Below, one piece after another: positions 16,872-25,437 of a stretch of DNA of 53,272 nt (its first letter is position 1; each line of letters opens with the position of its first letter). Both the position numbers and the translations under genes were made by a program. The stretch comes from Sulfuricella sp035530375 (lineage in GTDB: Bacteria > Pseudomonadota > Gammaproteobacteria > Burkholderiales > Sulfuricellaceae). The stretch spans positions 1 through 53,272 of the forward strand of contig DATKUY010000001.1 in NCBI GenBank assembly GCA_035530375.1, given 5' to 3'. The notes under the pieces were generated by a model. It ran no database searches. It had not been told where the DNA came from and worked only from the letters and a program-made list of their open reading frames with translations.

Positions 16872-18287
16872 TCACCCGGCATACGATCTTTCACGCGCTT
16901 CAGCGCGTAGAAAGTCGGAGTCCTTTAGGGCGCGGGCTTCGAGCCCGTGGCGGATCGGAGCCTCCTTGTCGGGCAAGGGCCAGGAATCCGGATGGCGCTC
17001 GGGCAAATTCTCGATGAACAGGTTGCCCACCTCGAAAACCAGATCGCGCGTGCCGCGGTAGCCCACGGAAAGCCTGTGAGCGGCGCCCAGCCGGTCGAAA
17101 AGAGGCAGACCCATTTTGATGAATGGAATTCCGAGCCGCTGCGCCGCCTGTCTGCCGTGGGAATGGGTGATCATCAGATCGCAGCCTGCAGCGCGGCTTT
17201 CCAGGTCTTCCAGGTCGCCGATGACGACTTCCGCCGCCGGCATCTTCTCCAGCATCGGCGAAGCCGTGGTGGTGACGGCGGCGGCGATCTCGCAGCCCAT
17301 CTCCGTCAGCCACGATCCCATTTGCCAGAGCAGATCCGGCTCCGCGCCGATGGCGACCTTCTTGCCGCCGAAGAAAAAATGTCCATCCAGCATGGCATCC
17401 ACCAGTTGTCCGCGCTGGCGCCGGTATTTGCTTGAAACCGGCGTACCCGAGAGCTCGGACAGGTAAGCCAGGAACGCGTCGTTCTCCGCCAGCCCGGTAA
17501 GCCGGTCGAACAGCCGGTAAGGCACGCCTGTACGTGCCTCCAGCGCCTGCGCGGCGGGCCGCATCTGCTCGCCGATGGCGATGGTCACCGCCGAGCCGCC
17601 CATCTGCCTGATCTGGGCCACCTTCGCCCCGCCCAGCGTGGTGGGCAGAAAGGTTTCAGGAATATGCCCGTCGAGCGAGCCGGACAGGTCTGGCGCAATG
17701 ATCGGGTAAAGCCCGAAGGACTCGACGATTTCGCGCACCTCCTCGATATCCGCCACGGTCAGGTGGCTGCCGGGCAGGATATTGACCTGCCAGACGGTCT
17801 TCGGGGCGGGCTCGCACAGGCTCTCCACGATAGCGCTGACCGCCTTGCTCCAGCCGTCCTGGAAAGCGCCCAGGTAGTCCGGTGTCGGCACATAGACCAG
17901 GGCAAGATCGGCGAGCTCCGGATGTTTCTCGCGGATCAGCCTGAGGAAGCCATGCACGTCGTCGCCCTTGGTTTCGGTCAGCCCGGTCGAGCAGATGCCG
18001 ATGACGTCCGGCCTGGCCCGGTTGTAGATGTTCAGGATCGCCTGCTCCATATTTTCCATGCCGCCCATGATGGTGGTCACCTCGTTCATGGCAGTGGTCT
18101 GGAGCGGGATGGTCTCGCGGAAGTGGCGCACGAACAGCACCAGGCCGAAGGCGGTGCAGCCCTGCGAGCCGTGCATCAGCGGCATGCACTTGTCGAGTCC
18201 GAGAAAGGCCAGCGCCGCGCCGATCGGCTGGCTCATCTTGAGCGGATTGACCGCACAGGATTTTTTCGATGTAACTATGGTTGCCAT
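16872..18287 (-). CDS. nifN: FeMo-cofactor scaffold NifN
   Basis: The beta subunit of the NifEN scaffold where NifB-co is converted to FeMo-co. The 471 residues start with the NifK-like CAVNPLKMSQPIGAALAFLGLDKCMPLMHGSQGC, containing cluster-ligand cysteines. The nitrogenase fold runs to about residue 445. The last 24 or so residues (EARALKDSDFLRAEARERSYAG) are translated from a REP-like repeat (16880-16946) and look like a recent read-through extension rather than family sequence. Follows nifE after an 81-base spacer that holds a family A hairpin. Confidence 0.95.
   Translation of the reverse strand: MATIVTSKKSCAVNPLKMSQPIGAALAFLGLDKCMPLMHGSQGCTAFGLVLFVRHFRETIPLQTTAMNEVTTIMGGMENMEQAILNIYNRARPDVIGICSTGLTETKGDDVHGFLRLIREKHPELADLALVYVPTPDYLGAFQDGWSKAVSAIVESLCEPAPKTVWQVNILPGSHLTVADIEEVREIVESFGLYPIIAPDLSGSLDGHIPETFLPTTLGGAKVAQIRQMGGSAVTIAIGEQMRPAAQALEARTGVPYRLFDRLTGLAENDAFLAYLSELSGTPVSSKYRRQRGQLVDAMLDGHFFFGGKKVAIGAEPDLLWQMGSWLTEMGCEIAAAVTTTASPMLEKMPAAEVVIGDLEDLESRAAGCDLMITHSHGRQAAQRLGIPFIKMGLPLFDRLGAAHRLSVGYRGTRDLVFEVGNLFIENLPERHPDSWPLPDKEAPIRHGLEARALKDSDFLRAEARERSYAG
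16880..16946. repeat. REP-like palindromic element, copy 2
   Basis: catacgatctttca, hairpin cgcgcttcagcgcg, then tagaaagtcggagtcc, followed by a second hairpin (gggcttcgagccc). Against copy 1 at 15686 the flanks match while the stem bases change in a paired way. It lies inside the 3' end of nifN and supplies its last codons. Confidence 0.7.
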
Positions 18288-18304
18288 TTCAATCCCCTTT
18301 TTTG

Positions 18305-18370
18305 AACCGCAGAGGCGCAGAGACGCTGAGTTTTTTCGCCATTCCTCTGCGCCTCAGCGCCTCTGCGGTT
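18305..18370. repeat. Intergenic inverted repeat, family A
   Basis: The nifE/nifN spacer. The left arm starts aaccgcagaggcgcagag; the right arm ends gcgcctctgcggtt, complementary over about 25 bases with a short loop (ttttttcgccatt). Almost the whole spacer is the repeat. Confidence 0.8.
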
Positions 18371-19757
18371 AACATTCTTCCTCCCATGGCGCCGGCTGCC
18401 GCACCTGTTCCCAGATCGGGTTATGAATCGCCAGGTCGATCTGCTTTACCAGTTCCACCATGCCCTCGTAACCGGCATAAGCGTGGTGACGCTCCTGGTT
18501 GATGTCGAGCCAGGGCGTCTTGGCCTTCAGCGCGACGAACTGGGATCGCCCGCCGGACAGCATGATGTCGGCGCGCGCCTCTTTCAGCATGCGGTACATC
18601 TCGCGCGGCGGCAGGTCGTCGAACATATGGGCATCGCCGCCCATGATCTCCTTGATGCGCGCCTTGTCTGCCGAGGTGGATTTCTTGGTGCTGGTACCGA
18701 CGATTTCCATGCCCACTTCGCGCAGCGCGGAAACCACCGACCAAGACTTCACCCCGCCGGTGAACAGCAGCACGCGCTTGCCCTTGAGCCTCGCCTTGTA
18801 AGGTTCGAGACGGGCCTTGGCACGCGCCTCCTCGCGCTCGATCAGCGCCTCGGTGCGGGCCAGCAAGTCTGGCTGAGCGCCGCGCTGCACCAGCAATTTC
18901 GCGATGGTGCGCAAACTCTGGCTGGTATCCGAAACACCGTAAAACGAACCTTCGAACCAGGGTATGCCGTAGCGTTCCTCCATCTTGCGCGCCAGGTTGA
19001 TCAACGCCTGCGAACAAACCATCATCGCCGCCCTGGCACGATGGGCGCAGGCCACTTCGCGGTAGCGCGCATTGCCCGAGATGTTGGCGAGCACCCGGAT
19101 GCCGAGCTCATCAAACAGGGGCTGCACCTGCCACAGTTCGCCCACCAGGTTGTATTCGCCGTAGATATTGATGTCGTAGTGCGTCGTCACCGCCGGTTCC
19201 TCGGTGCCGATCACGTAATCGAGCAGCGCCTCGCCCGCCAGCTTGTTGCCCAGGTTCTTGCTGCCGGCGAAACCCGGCGCATTGATCGGGATCACCGGCT
19301 TGCCGAATTTTTCCGCCGCACGCTTGCACACCACCTCGATGTCGTCGCCGATCAATGCCGTGACGCAAGTCTGGTAAACGAACACCGCCGGCGGGTCGTA
19401 TTTTTCGATGATTTCGCGGATCGCCCGGAACAGCCGCTTTTCCCCGCCGTAGATCACGTCCAGCTCGCTGATGTCGGTGGTAAAGCCGGTGCGGTAGAGC
19501 TTCGGCCCGCTCGAGGCGGAATGGCGGTTGTCCCAGGAATTGCCCTCGCAAGCGATCGGCCCGTGTACCAGGTGGGCCACGTCCACGATCGGTTGCAGCG
19601 CGATCTTCGCCCCGTCGAAAGCACAGCCGCCCGCCGCCGCACCCGGGGTAAGCGGCTTGCCGCAGCCCTTCTTGCGTTCCTTGTCCGACTTGCCCTGGTT
19701 GGTGGGACAGGCCGGCTCGTTGAACACCGCCTCGACTTTTCTGCTTAGTACGCTCAT
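18369..19757 (-). CDS. nifE: FeMo-cofactor scaffold NifE
   Basis: The alpha subunit of the NifEN scaffold. In the 462-residue protein the family segments are visible: ACPTNQGKSDKERKKGCGKPLTPGAAAGGCAFDGAK (about 14-49) with cysteine ligands, VHGPIACEGNSWDNRHS (about 62-80), the NifD-like middle (IPWFEGSFYGVSDTSQSLR) and a C-terminal WEEEC. ATG 19757 (MSVLSRKVEAVF) is chosen; the frame runs 24 codons further but loses family likeness. First gene of the operon; a sigma54-like promoter lies about 45 bases upstream. Confidence 0.95.
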   Translation of the reverse strand: MSVLSRKVEAVFNEPACPTNQGKSDKERKKGCGKPLTPGAAAGGCAFDGAKIALQPIVDVAHLVHGPIACEGNSWDNRHSASSGPKLYRTGFTTDISELDVIYGGEKRLFRAIREIIEKYDPPAVFVYQTCVTALIGDDIEVVCKRAAEKFGKPVIPINAPGFAGSKNLGNKLAGEALLDYVIGTEEPAVTTHYDINIYGEYNLVGELWQVQPLFDELGIRVLANISGNARYREVACAHRARAAMMVCSQALINLARKMEERYGIPWFEGSFYGVSDTSQSLRTIAKLLVQRGAQPDLLARTEALIEREEARAKARLEPYKARLKGKRVLLFTGGVKSWSVVSALREVGMEIVGTSTKKSTSADKARIKEIMGGDAHMFDDLPPREMYRMLKEARADIMLSGGRSQFVALKAKTPWLDINQERHHAYAGYEGMVELVKQIDLAIHNPIWEQVRQPAPWEEEC

Positions 19758-19797
19758 TGCGATAATCCCGACAAAATTTCCATCTGGCTTTACACAA

Positions 19798-19813
19798 TGC
19801 AAGTCCCATGCCC
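19798..19813 (-). promoter_or_regulatory. Probable sigma54 promoter of nifE
   Basis: On the minus strand this reads GGGCAT-GGGAC-TTGCA. The key GG-N10-GC is present, but the -24 hexamer differs from TGGCAC at two positions. It lies about 41 bases from the nifE ATG. Confidence 0.6.
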
Positions 19814-19885
19814 ACCCGAAGTGGCGCACTAAAAAGCTTGTCTTTGCTTGGTGTTAAGGAGAGGCAAGGGAAAATTGTCCGGGGC

Positions 19886-19919
19886 TTTGTCGCAAACGAC
19901 ACGTCGGATTTGCGACAAA
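19886..19919. promoter_or_regulatory. Palindromic NifA-like site upstream of nifE
   Basis: TTTGTCGCAAA (19886-19896) and TTTGCGACAAA (19909-19919) are perfect 11-base inverted repeats 12 bases apart. TGTCGCAAA is also the half-site of the nifH activator site (28001). Within it TGT and ACA occur at N8 spacing (19889-19902), not the standard N10. Position (about 75-105 bases upstream of the promoter) fits an activator site. Confidence 0.55.
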
Positions 19920-20198
19920 TTTCAAACCTGCAATCGGGAGAAGTGGTCGAAGTTATTATTGCCTACCATTTCGAAATCAGCCAATGAGGCTGCTTTGTGC
20001 CATTTGCTGCCGGTCGAGGTGTAGAATATCCGGCAAGAAAGCTGACGGTCGTGACCGGTAACAATCGGCCATGAAAGGACATTCTCCCCTTTCCATAAAC
20101 TGATCGGCGCCATTCCTATATCCATCGACACTTTAATGGCATGGCGGTTTTCCTATTGGTCGTATACCTCGCAACGCTGGTTGTAGAAGGAGGCAAAG

Positions 20199-21359
20199 AT
20201 GAATTCAACGAGCATCCACTATTTCCCCAGTCTGGATGACGAGGTCATTGAAACGTTACTTGACTCCTGGAAAACCACCTATCCGCTCATGGGCGTGTTT
20301 GCGTTGTTGCCAGAAGCGGAACAAGGCGAAGTCGAATGGTTGCAGTCGGTCTGTGCGCGGCGCAAGGTCGCGCTGGTGGGCGCGGTATTTCCAGCGCTGG
20401 TCGAAAACGGCGAATTTCGCACGCAGGGCTTATGGCTGTTGCGCTTCGATTCGATGCCTTATGTAGCGCTGCATGAAAATCTTCCTCATGATGCAGTTGG
20501 CGCGGCGCGGGTGGCGGAACAGATCGGCATCCAGATCCGCGCCCAGATCAACGACGATCAGCAGGTGACGCTGTTCCTGCTGTTCGACGCGCTGGTACCC
20601 AACATCAGTACTCTGCTCGACGAGCTGTATCTGCAACTGGCGAACCGCGTGCATTACGTCGGTGCGAATGCCGGCAGCGAAACCTTCCAGCCGATGCCTT
20701 GCCTGTTCGACAATGCGCGCACTATCCAAAACGGAGTGCTGCTGATGCTGCTGCAACCGCACCTCGGGGCGATTCTGGCACACGGTTATTGCGCTCCGCC
20801 CAAGATGATTTCGGCAACCTCCACTGAGGGCAATCGCATCCGGCAGATCGACTGGCGACCTGCCTTCGAAGTGTATCAGGAACTGGTGCGTGCACAGTCC
20901 GGCGTGGAGGTTACGCGTGAAAACTTCTACCAACATGCGGTGCATTTCCCGTTTGGCATCATCCGAGCCAATCATGAGGTGCTGGTGCGCATCCCAGTGG
21001 CACTGGAGGAAGACGGTTCTCTATTTTGTGTCGGCGAGGTACCGGCCAATGCGGTACTGACCCTGCTCGAGGCGCCGAAAATAGACTCGCAGCACACCCT
21101 GCAAACCCTGGTGCAGGGCTTGACCGGACTCAATGGTGAGCTGGTGGACAGCGAAATATTGCTGTTCTATTGCGCCGGGCGGCGGCTACACCTCGGGCTG
21201 GAGGCGGCGTCCAACGAACTGCGCCAGTTCGCAAAGCTGACACGAGCGACATCGATAGCCGGTGCGCTCTCGCTGGGGGAGATCGGCAGTTCACTGCAAT
21301 GGGGTTATCCACTGTTCCATAATGCCGCGCTGGTCGTCACCCGCTGGGACAAGGGCTGA
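20199..21359 (+). CDS. FIST-domain sensory protein
   Basis: A 386-residue soluble protein with the FIST N (about 25-215) and FIST C (about 225-365) domains, which are predicted to bind small ligands such as amino acids and usually feed signalling proteins. Seen features are the VGANAGSETFQPMPCLFDN segment (about 155-172) and GALSLGEIGS near the C-terminus, typical of the family. GGAGG lies 8 bases before the ATG. It diverges from nifE and is followed 2 bases later by an HD-GYP gene, so it is probably the sensor partner of that protein. Confidence 0.8.
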   Translation: MNSTSIHYFPSLDDEVIETLLDSWKTTYPLMGVFALLPEAEQGEVEWLQSVCARRKVALVGAVFPALVENGEFRTQGLWLLRFDSMPYVALHENLPHDAVGAARVAEQIGIQIRAQINDDQQVTLFLLFDALVPNISTLLDELYLQLANRVHYVGANAGSETFQPMPCLFDNARTIQNGVLLMLLQPHLGAILAHGYCAPPKMISATSTEGNRIRQIDWRPAFEVYQELVRAQSGVEVTRENFYQHAVHFPFGIIRANHEVLVRIPVALEEDGSLFCVGEVPANAVLTLLEAPKIDSQHTLQTLVQGLTGLNGELVDSEILLFYCAGRRLHLGLEAASNELRQFAKLTRATSIAGALSLGEIGSSLQWGYPLFHNAALVVTRWDKG

Positions 21360-21361
21360 GC

Positions 21362-22882
21362 ATGGAGCACGGTTACATCCTGAGCATCCTGTATGAAATG
21401 GCGCTAGTCATTGGCGGCGAGGTAAGCGTCAAGCCGCTGCTCACCAGAATGTTACAGCGCATGCTCTATCACACCTCGTTTCCGGCCGGTTTCGTGTGCC
21501 TGGCCTTGCCGCCCTCGTCCGCCGACTCCGCAGGCATGCTCGAGGTGCGCATTGATGCCGCCGTCGGCGATTATGAGCTAGCCGGTCTGATCGGGCAGAC
21601 GGTTCGCCTGCCGGCGCAGTTGCTGCGCGGAGCGGCGGAACGCGGCGAAGATGTCGCCTTGCTGGCGACCCTGCCCGAAAAGGTTAACCGCTATAAGGCA
21701 TATTTGCGCCTGCCTATCGACGGGCAGGGCGTGGTTGTACTGCTGGCGCCGCATTTGCCGGATACCGACCTGCCGCTGACACAGTTGTTTCAGCCGGTGA
21801 TGGCCAATCTTGCCAAGGCGATTCTGCTATGCAGCTATCACGATGCCTACACCGGAAGTTTGATCGCTGCACGCGACGCCAGCCAGCTGGCCTTGGCAGG
21901 CAGCGAGGAGAAGTTTCGCGCCATCAGTGCCGCCGCGCTGGATGCGCTGATCATGGTCGATAACAATAGTGTGCTGGTGTACTGGAATCCCGCCGCCGAG
22001 CGTATCTTGGGTTATCGCGCAGACGAAGTGCTTGGCAAACCGTTGCACCAACTGCTGACACCGCAACGCTACCAAAGCAGTGCCATTCAGGGCTTCAACG
22101 CGTTTCGCAGCACCGGGCAGGGAGCGATGATCGGTAAGACCATCGAGATCGAAGCACTGCACAAGGATGGACGCGAAATTCCCGTCGAGCTGTCGATCTC
22201 GTCGCTCAAGCTCAACGAGCACTGGCATGCGGTCGGCATCCTGCGCGACATTAGCGAACGCAAAGAGGCAGAAAGGGAACGCCTCGTCGGCCAGCAAAAG
22301 CTGGAAAAGGCCCTGATGCAAATCATCGAAACTATCGCTGCCACTGTTGAAATGCGCGATGCTTATACCGCCGGCCATCAGCGCCGCGTCGCACAGCTCG
22401 CCGTTGCCATTGCCAAAGAGCTGCAACTTTCAGAGGCGCAGGTTGAGGGAATACACTTGGCCGGTGTCGTGCATGATGTCGGCAAGATTCGCGTTCCGGC
22501 CGAAATCCTCAGCAAACCGGGGAAGCTCACCGAAACAGAATTTCGCCTCATCAAAGAACACTCCCAGAGCGGCTACGAAATTCTTAAATCCATCGACTTT
22601 CCTTGGCCGATCGCCAAAATCGTGTTGCAACACCACGAGCGACTGGATGGCTCCGGCTATCCGCAAGCGCTCAGGAGCGACCAAATCCTGCTCGAGGCCA
22701 AGATCGTGGCGGTAGCCGACGTGGTGGAATCAATGAAGTCCCATCGCCCTTACCGGCCTGGGCTGGGGCTCGATGTGGCGCTGGAAGAAATCGCACAAAA
22801 TAAAGACACTCTTTTCGATCCCACAGTCGTGGATGCATGTATAAGGCTTTTTCGGGAACGGGGCTTTAACTTCTCAAATTGA
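21362..22882 (+). CDS. PAS/HD-GYP cyclic-di-GMP phosphodiesterase
   Basis: A 506-residue protein. The N-terminal 170 residues are GAF-like; a PAS domain follows (about 185-300, KFRAISAAALDALIMVDNNSVLVYWNPAAERILGY); then an HD-GYP domain (about 325-500). The HD-GYP residues are intact: His371-Asp372 in HDVGK, His424-His425, and DGSGYP. Such domains hydrolyse c-di-GMP to GMP. It is coupled to the FIST gene (2-base gap). Its location between the nifE and nifH operons suggests a link between nitrogen fixation and c-di-GMP, by inference only. Confidence 0.88.
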   Translation: MEHGYILSILYEMALVIGGEVSVKPLLTRMLQRMLYHTSFPAGFVCLALPPSSADSAGMLEVRIDAAVGDYELAGLIGQTVRLPAQLLRGAAERGEDVALLATLPEKVNRYKAYLRLPIDGQGVVVLLAPHLPDTDLPLTQLFQPVMANLAKAILLCSYHDAYTGSLIAARDASQLALAGSEEKFRAISAAALDALIMVDNNSVLVYWNPAAERILGYRADEVLGKPLHQLLTPQRYQSSAIQGFNAFRSTGQGAMIGKTIEIEALHKDGREIPVELSISSLKLNEHWHAVGILRDISERKEAERERLVGQQKLEKALMQIIETIAATVEMRDAYTAGHQRRVAQLAVAIAKELQLSEAQVEGIHLAGVVHDVGKIRVPAEILSKPGKLTETEFRLIKEHSQSGYEILKSIDFPWPIAKIVLQHHERLDGSGYPQALRSDQILLEAKIVAVADVVESMKSHRPYRPGLGLDVALEEIAQNKDTLFDPTVVDACIRLFRERGFNFSN

Positions 22883-23041
22883 TTAGGTTTGCAGTTGATG
22901 ATGTGGCTTATTTGGAGAAATTAGTCTCGCTAAATTGGTTGCCGTATAGCTGCCGTTCGCCAAGGGCAGCAGTGGGTCGGGAACCGCCTGTCTCTGGTCG
23001 CGATTCGCATCGTTTCCCGCCCGCTTCCTCTAAACTGGATA

Positions 23042-23281
23042 TCAGCATCTCCCCTTGCGTGGCCGCTCTGACGCCTTGTAGTTGCTGAAATGTCCCTCGC
23101 GGGCAGCTTGGGAACGCACCCGTGAAATGAGGTCGGCTGTCTGGCCGGGTGCCGCCGGGCTCGATAGCAGTTTTTCCAGTTGCTGGCTGCCGCACGCCGG
23201 GCAAACCGGGATGCTGGATGTCTGGATCAGCAGCTCGAATGTTTTGTTGCAGTCGTTACAACGGTAGTCGTAAATCGGCAT
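23042..23281 (-). CDS. FmdB-family zinc-ribbon protein (copy 1)
   Basis: A 79-residue protein beginning MPIYDYRCNDCNKTFELL, with a zinc ribbon of two CxxC pairs (CNDC and CPAC). The FmdB family acts as a putative regulator in amide and methyl-amine operons; its role here is unknown. It is the last gene of the nifH operon, 78 bases beyond the [2Fe-2S] ferredoxin. It is closely similar to the gene at 43515-43745 (shared QAAREGHFSNYK-SERPR tail). Confidence 0.85.
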   Translation of the reverse strand: MPIYDYRCNDCNKTFELLIQTSSIPVCPACGSQQLEKLLSSPAAPGQTADLISRVRSQAAREGHFSNYKASERPRKGRC

Positions 23282-23359
23282 GTAAGCTCCCTGCAATATC
23301 CCAAAACAAAAGCCCATCGCTTGCGCAATGGGCTTTCAACCTATTCTGCCTGGCGACAA

Positions 23360-23707
23360 TCAGAACTGCACCAGAATATCCTCGTCGCGCACGATGTACT
23401 GGCAAGCCAGTCGCCACATCGGCGCGATATCCGTGATCTCGATCTGCTCGCACTGCTGCTTGCTGAGCTTGCCCGCCAGTTGCAGCACGGACTTTTCCTT
23501 TTCAGTCAGGTGTACGCCCATCGGCGGCTTGTTGCCGATGGGGGTGACCTGCACCGTGCAGGAGCCGCATTCGCCATCCTGGCACTCGAAATGGATCGGG
23601 ATATGGTGTTCCTGCGCCAGCGCCAGGATGGTACGGCGGTCGCCGGCAACGGCGTAGACGGTGACATCCTTTTTCATCGCCGGGGAACTGAAGGTGATAT
23701 TGGCCAT
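23360..23707 (-). CDS. Plant-type [2Fe-2S] ferredoxin after nifK
   Basis: A 115-residue ferredoxin with the C-x4-C-x2-C motif (FECQDGECGSC, about 41-51) and a distant fourth Cys (RLACQY, about 103). This form of [2Fe-2S] ferredoxin is common just after nifHDK. Likely an electron carrier linked to nitrogenase. ATG 23707 (MANITFSSPA) is chosen. A spacer with a family C inverted repeat separates it from nifK. Confidence 0.87.
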   Translation of the reverse strand: MANITFSSPAMKKDVTVYAVAGDRRTILALAQEHHIPIHFECQDGECGSCTVQVTPIGNKPPMGVHLTEKEKSVLQLAGKLSKQQCEQIEITDIAPMWRLACQYIVRDEDILVQF

Positions 23708-23718
23708 TTGGATTCCTT

Positions 23719-23796
23719 GTGTAATGCGCAATGGGTGATGTGTAATGGGAACGGGGAAGCAGCATTAAGCCCCTCGCCACCCATTACCCATCACTC
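23719..23796. repeat. Intergenic inverted repeat, family C (gggtaatgg units)
   Basis: The nifK/ferredoxin spacer. The left part is gtaatgcgcaatgggtgatgtgtaatggga; the right part is ccacccattacccatcac. The units are degenerate copies of gggtgatgggtaatg and their complements. A second copy is at 25365-25437. Confidence 0.7.
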
Positions 23797-23806
23797 TTTG
23801 CCGCGA

Positions 23807-25345
23807 TTAGCGGATGATGTCGTAGCTGTAGTCGGTCTTGCCCGCTACGTTGGTGGATTTGTCCATCTCGTCGAAAATCTTGTCGAGAATCTTCACCAGT
23901 ACGTTGAGCGATCCCTGATAGCCCCACACCGGCGAACGGTGATGGTGGTGACGGTCGAACACCGGGAAGCCGATGCGGATCAGCGGCGTGCCGATGTCGC
24001 GTTCGAGGAACTTGCCGTAGGTGTTGCCGATCAGGAAATCCACCGGCTCGGTCGCCAGCAACGAGCGCATGTGCCATAGATCCTTGCCGGCCCAGGCCTT
24101 GCAGCCTTGACCGAAGGGCGAGGCATCGAGCAGGGCCTGCATTTCCGCCACCCAGTCCTTGCTGCCGTTGGTGGCGAGCACATGCGCCGGCTCGGCGCCC
24201 ATTTCCAGCAGGAAGGCGGTCAAGCCCATGCACAGGCTGGGGTCGCCGTAGATCGCGAACCGCTTGCCGTGAAAATAAGCCTGGGAGTCGGCCATGGCAT
24301 CGAGCAGACGGCCGCGCTCCTTTTCCAATGCGGCGGGGATTTCCTTGCCGGTAAGCCTGGAAACCGCCATCAGGAGCTCGTCGGTAGCGGTGACACCGAC
24401 CGGGTGGTTGAACACCAGTGCTTCCTGACCCTTGCTCTTGACGTATTCGGCGGTTTTTTCAGTACCGTATTTCTGCATGAACACGGTGCCCTTGGCGTTA
24501 AGCGCGGCCTTCGCCTCCTCCAGTTTGGTGCCGCCGTCGTACATGCGGAATTCGCCGTCGGTCGGAGTGTCGAACACGTCACTGTTGTCGCCGAGGATGG
24601 TGTAGTCGAGACCCATCAGGTCGAACATGCGCTTGATCTCGCGCAAGTTTCCCACGGTGTAGCCGTCGAAGCCGCCGACGAAATTAATCTTGCCGTTTTC
24701 CTTGCGCTCGGCTTTCTCCCAGAAATGGGTGAGTACGCCCTTCATCATGTTGTCGTAGCCGGTGATATGGCTGCCGACGAAGGACGGCGTGTGCGCGAAC
24801 GGCACGTCGAATTCTTCCGGGACCGAGCCTTTCTGCTTCGCGGTCTTGATAAAGCTGTCGAGGTCGTCGCCGATCACTTCCGCCATGCAGGTGGTGGAAA
24901 CCGCGATCATCTTCGGCTTGTACAGGTTGTAGCTGTTGGCGAGGCCGTCGACCATGTTGTTGAGGCCGCCGAACACCGCCGCGTCTTCCGTCATGGAGCT
25001 GGATACTGCCGACGCGGGTTCCTTGAAGTGGCGATTGAAGTGGCTGCGGAAATAGGAGACGCAACCCTGCGAGCCGTGGACGAAGGGCAGCGTGCCCTCG
25101 AAGCCGACGGCGGCGAAAATCGCGCCCAGGGGCTGACAGGCCTTGGCCGGGTTGATGACCAGCGCCTCGCGGGCAAAGTTCTTCTCGCGGTAATCCCAGC
25201 TCTTGGTCCAGTCGGCAATTTCCTGCACCTTGATTTCCGGGTAGCCGCCCTCGAAACAGGTTTTCTTCGACTCGAACATGTCCGTGTATTCCGGCGCGCG
25301 GAACAGGTTCATGTGATCGAGCACTTTTTCTGCGCTTTGACTCAT
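23807..25345 (-). CDS. nifK: Nitrogenase MoFe protein beta subunit NifK
   Basis: The 512-residue beta subunit of dinitrogenase; with NifD it binds the P-cluster. Recognisable segments are NPAKACQPLGAIFAAVGFEGTLPFVHGSQGCVSYFRSHFNRHFKEP (about 65-110), containing P-cluster cysteines, and STTCMAEVIGDDL (about 150). The C-terminus ends SYDIIR, as in the family. It follows nifD after an 87-base spacer that is mostly a family C inverted repeat. Confidence 0.98.
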   Translation of the reverse strand: MSQSAEKVLDHMNLFRAPEYTDMFESKKTCFEGGYPEIKVQEIADWTKSWDYREKNFAREALVINPAKACQPLGAIFAAVGFEGTLPFVHGSQGCVSYFRSHFNRHFKEPASAVSSSMTEDAAVFGGLNNMVDGLANSYNLYKPKMIAVSTTCMAEVIGDDLDSFIKTAKQKGSVPEEFDVPFAHTPSFVGSHITGYDNMMKGVLTHFWEKAERKENGKINFVGGFDGYTVGNLREIKRMFDLMGLDYTILGDNSDVFDTPTDGEFRMYDGGTKLEEAKAALNAKGTVFMQKYGTEKTAEYVKSKGQEALVFNHPVGVTATDELLMAVSRLTGKEIPAALEKERGRLLDAMADSQAYFHGKRFAIYGDPSLCMGLTAFLLEMGAEPAHVLATNGSKDWVAEMQALLDASPFGQGCKAWAGKDLWHMRSLLATEPVDFLIGNTYGKFLERDIGTPLIRIGFPVFDRHHHHRSPVWGYQGSLNVLVKILDKIFDEMDKSTNVAGKTDYSYDIIR

Positions 25346-25364
25346 TTTGAATCTCCTTTTGTCT

Positions 25365-25437
25365 GGTGATGGGTAATGGGTGATGAGCGATGGGGTTTAA
25401 CCCATTACCCATTCCCAATCACCCATTGCTCATTACT
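25365..25437. repeat. Intergenic inverted repeat, family C
   Basis: The nifD/nifK spacer. The left arm ggtgatgggtaatgggtgatgag and the right arm (cccattacccattcccaatcacc...) are complementary; the stem can be about 30 bases long. Same family as 23719-23796. Confidence 0.75.

Noticed and set aside
18423..19748. A 441-codon plus-strand open frame opposite nifE
   Set aside because: Antisense to nifE and rich in His/Gln/Arg; a shadow of the real gene.
25365..25437. Short repeated units as a CRISPR array
   Set aside because: Units are degenerate, abut each other, invert half-way and have no regular spacers; no cas genes are present.
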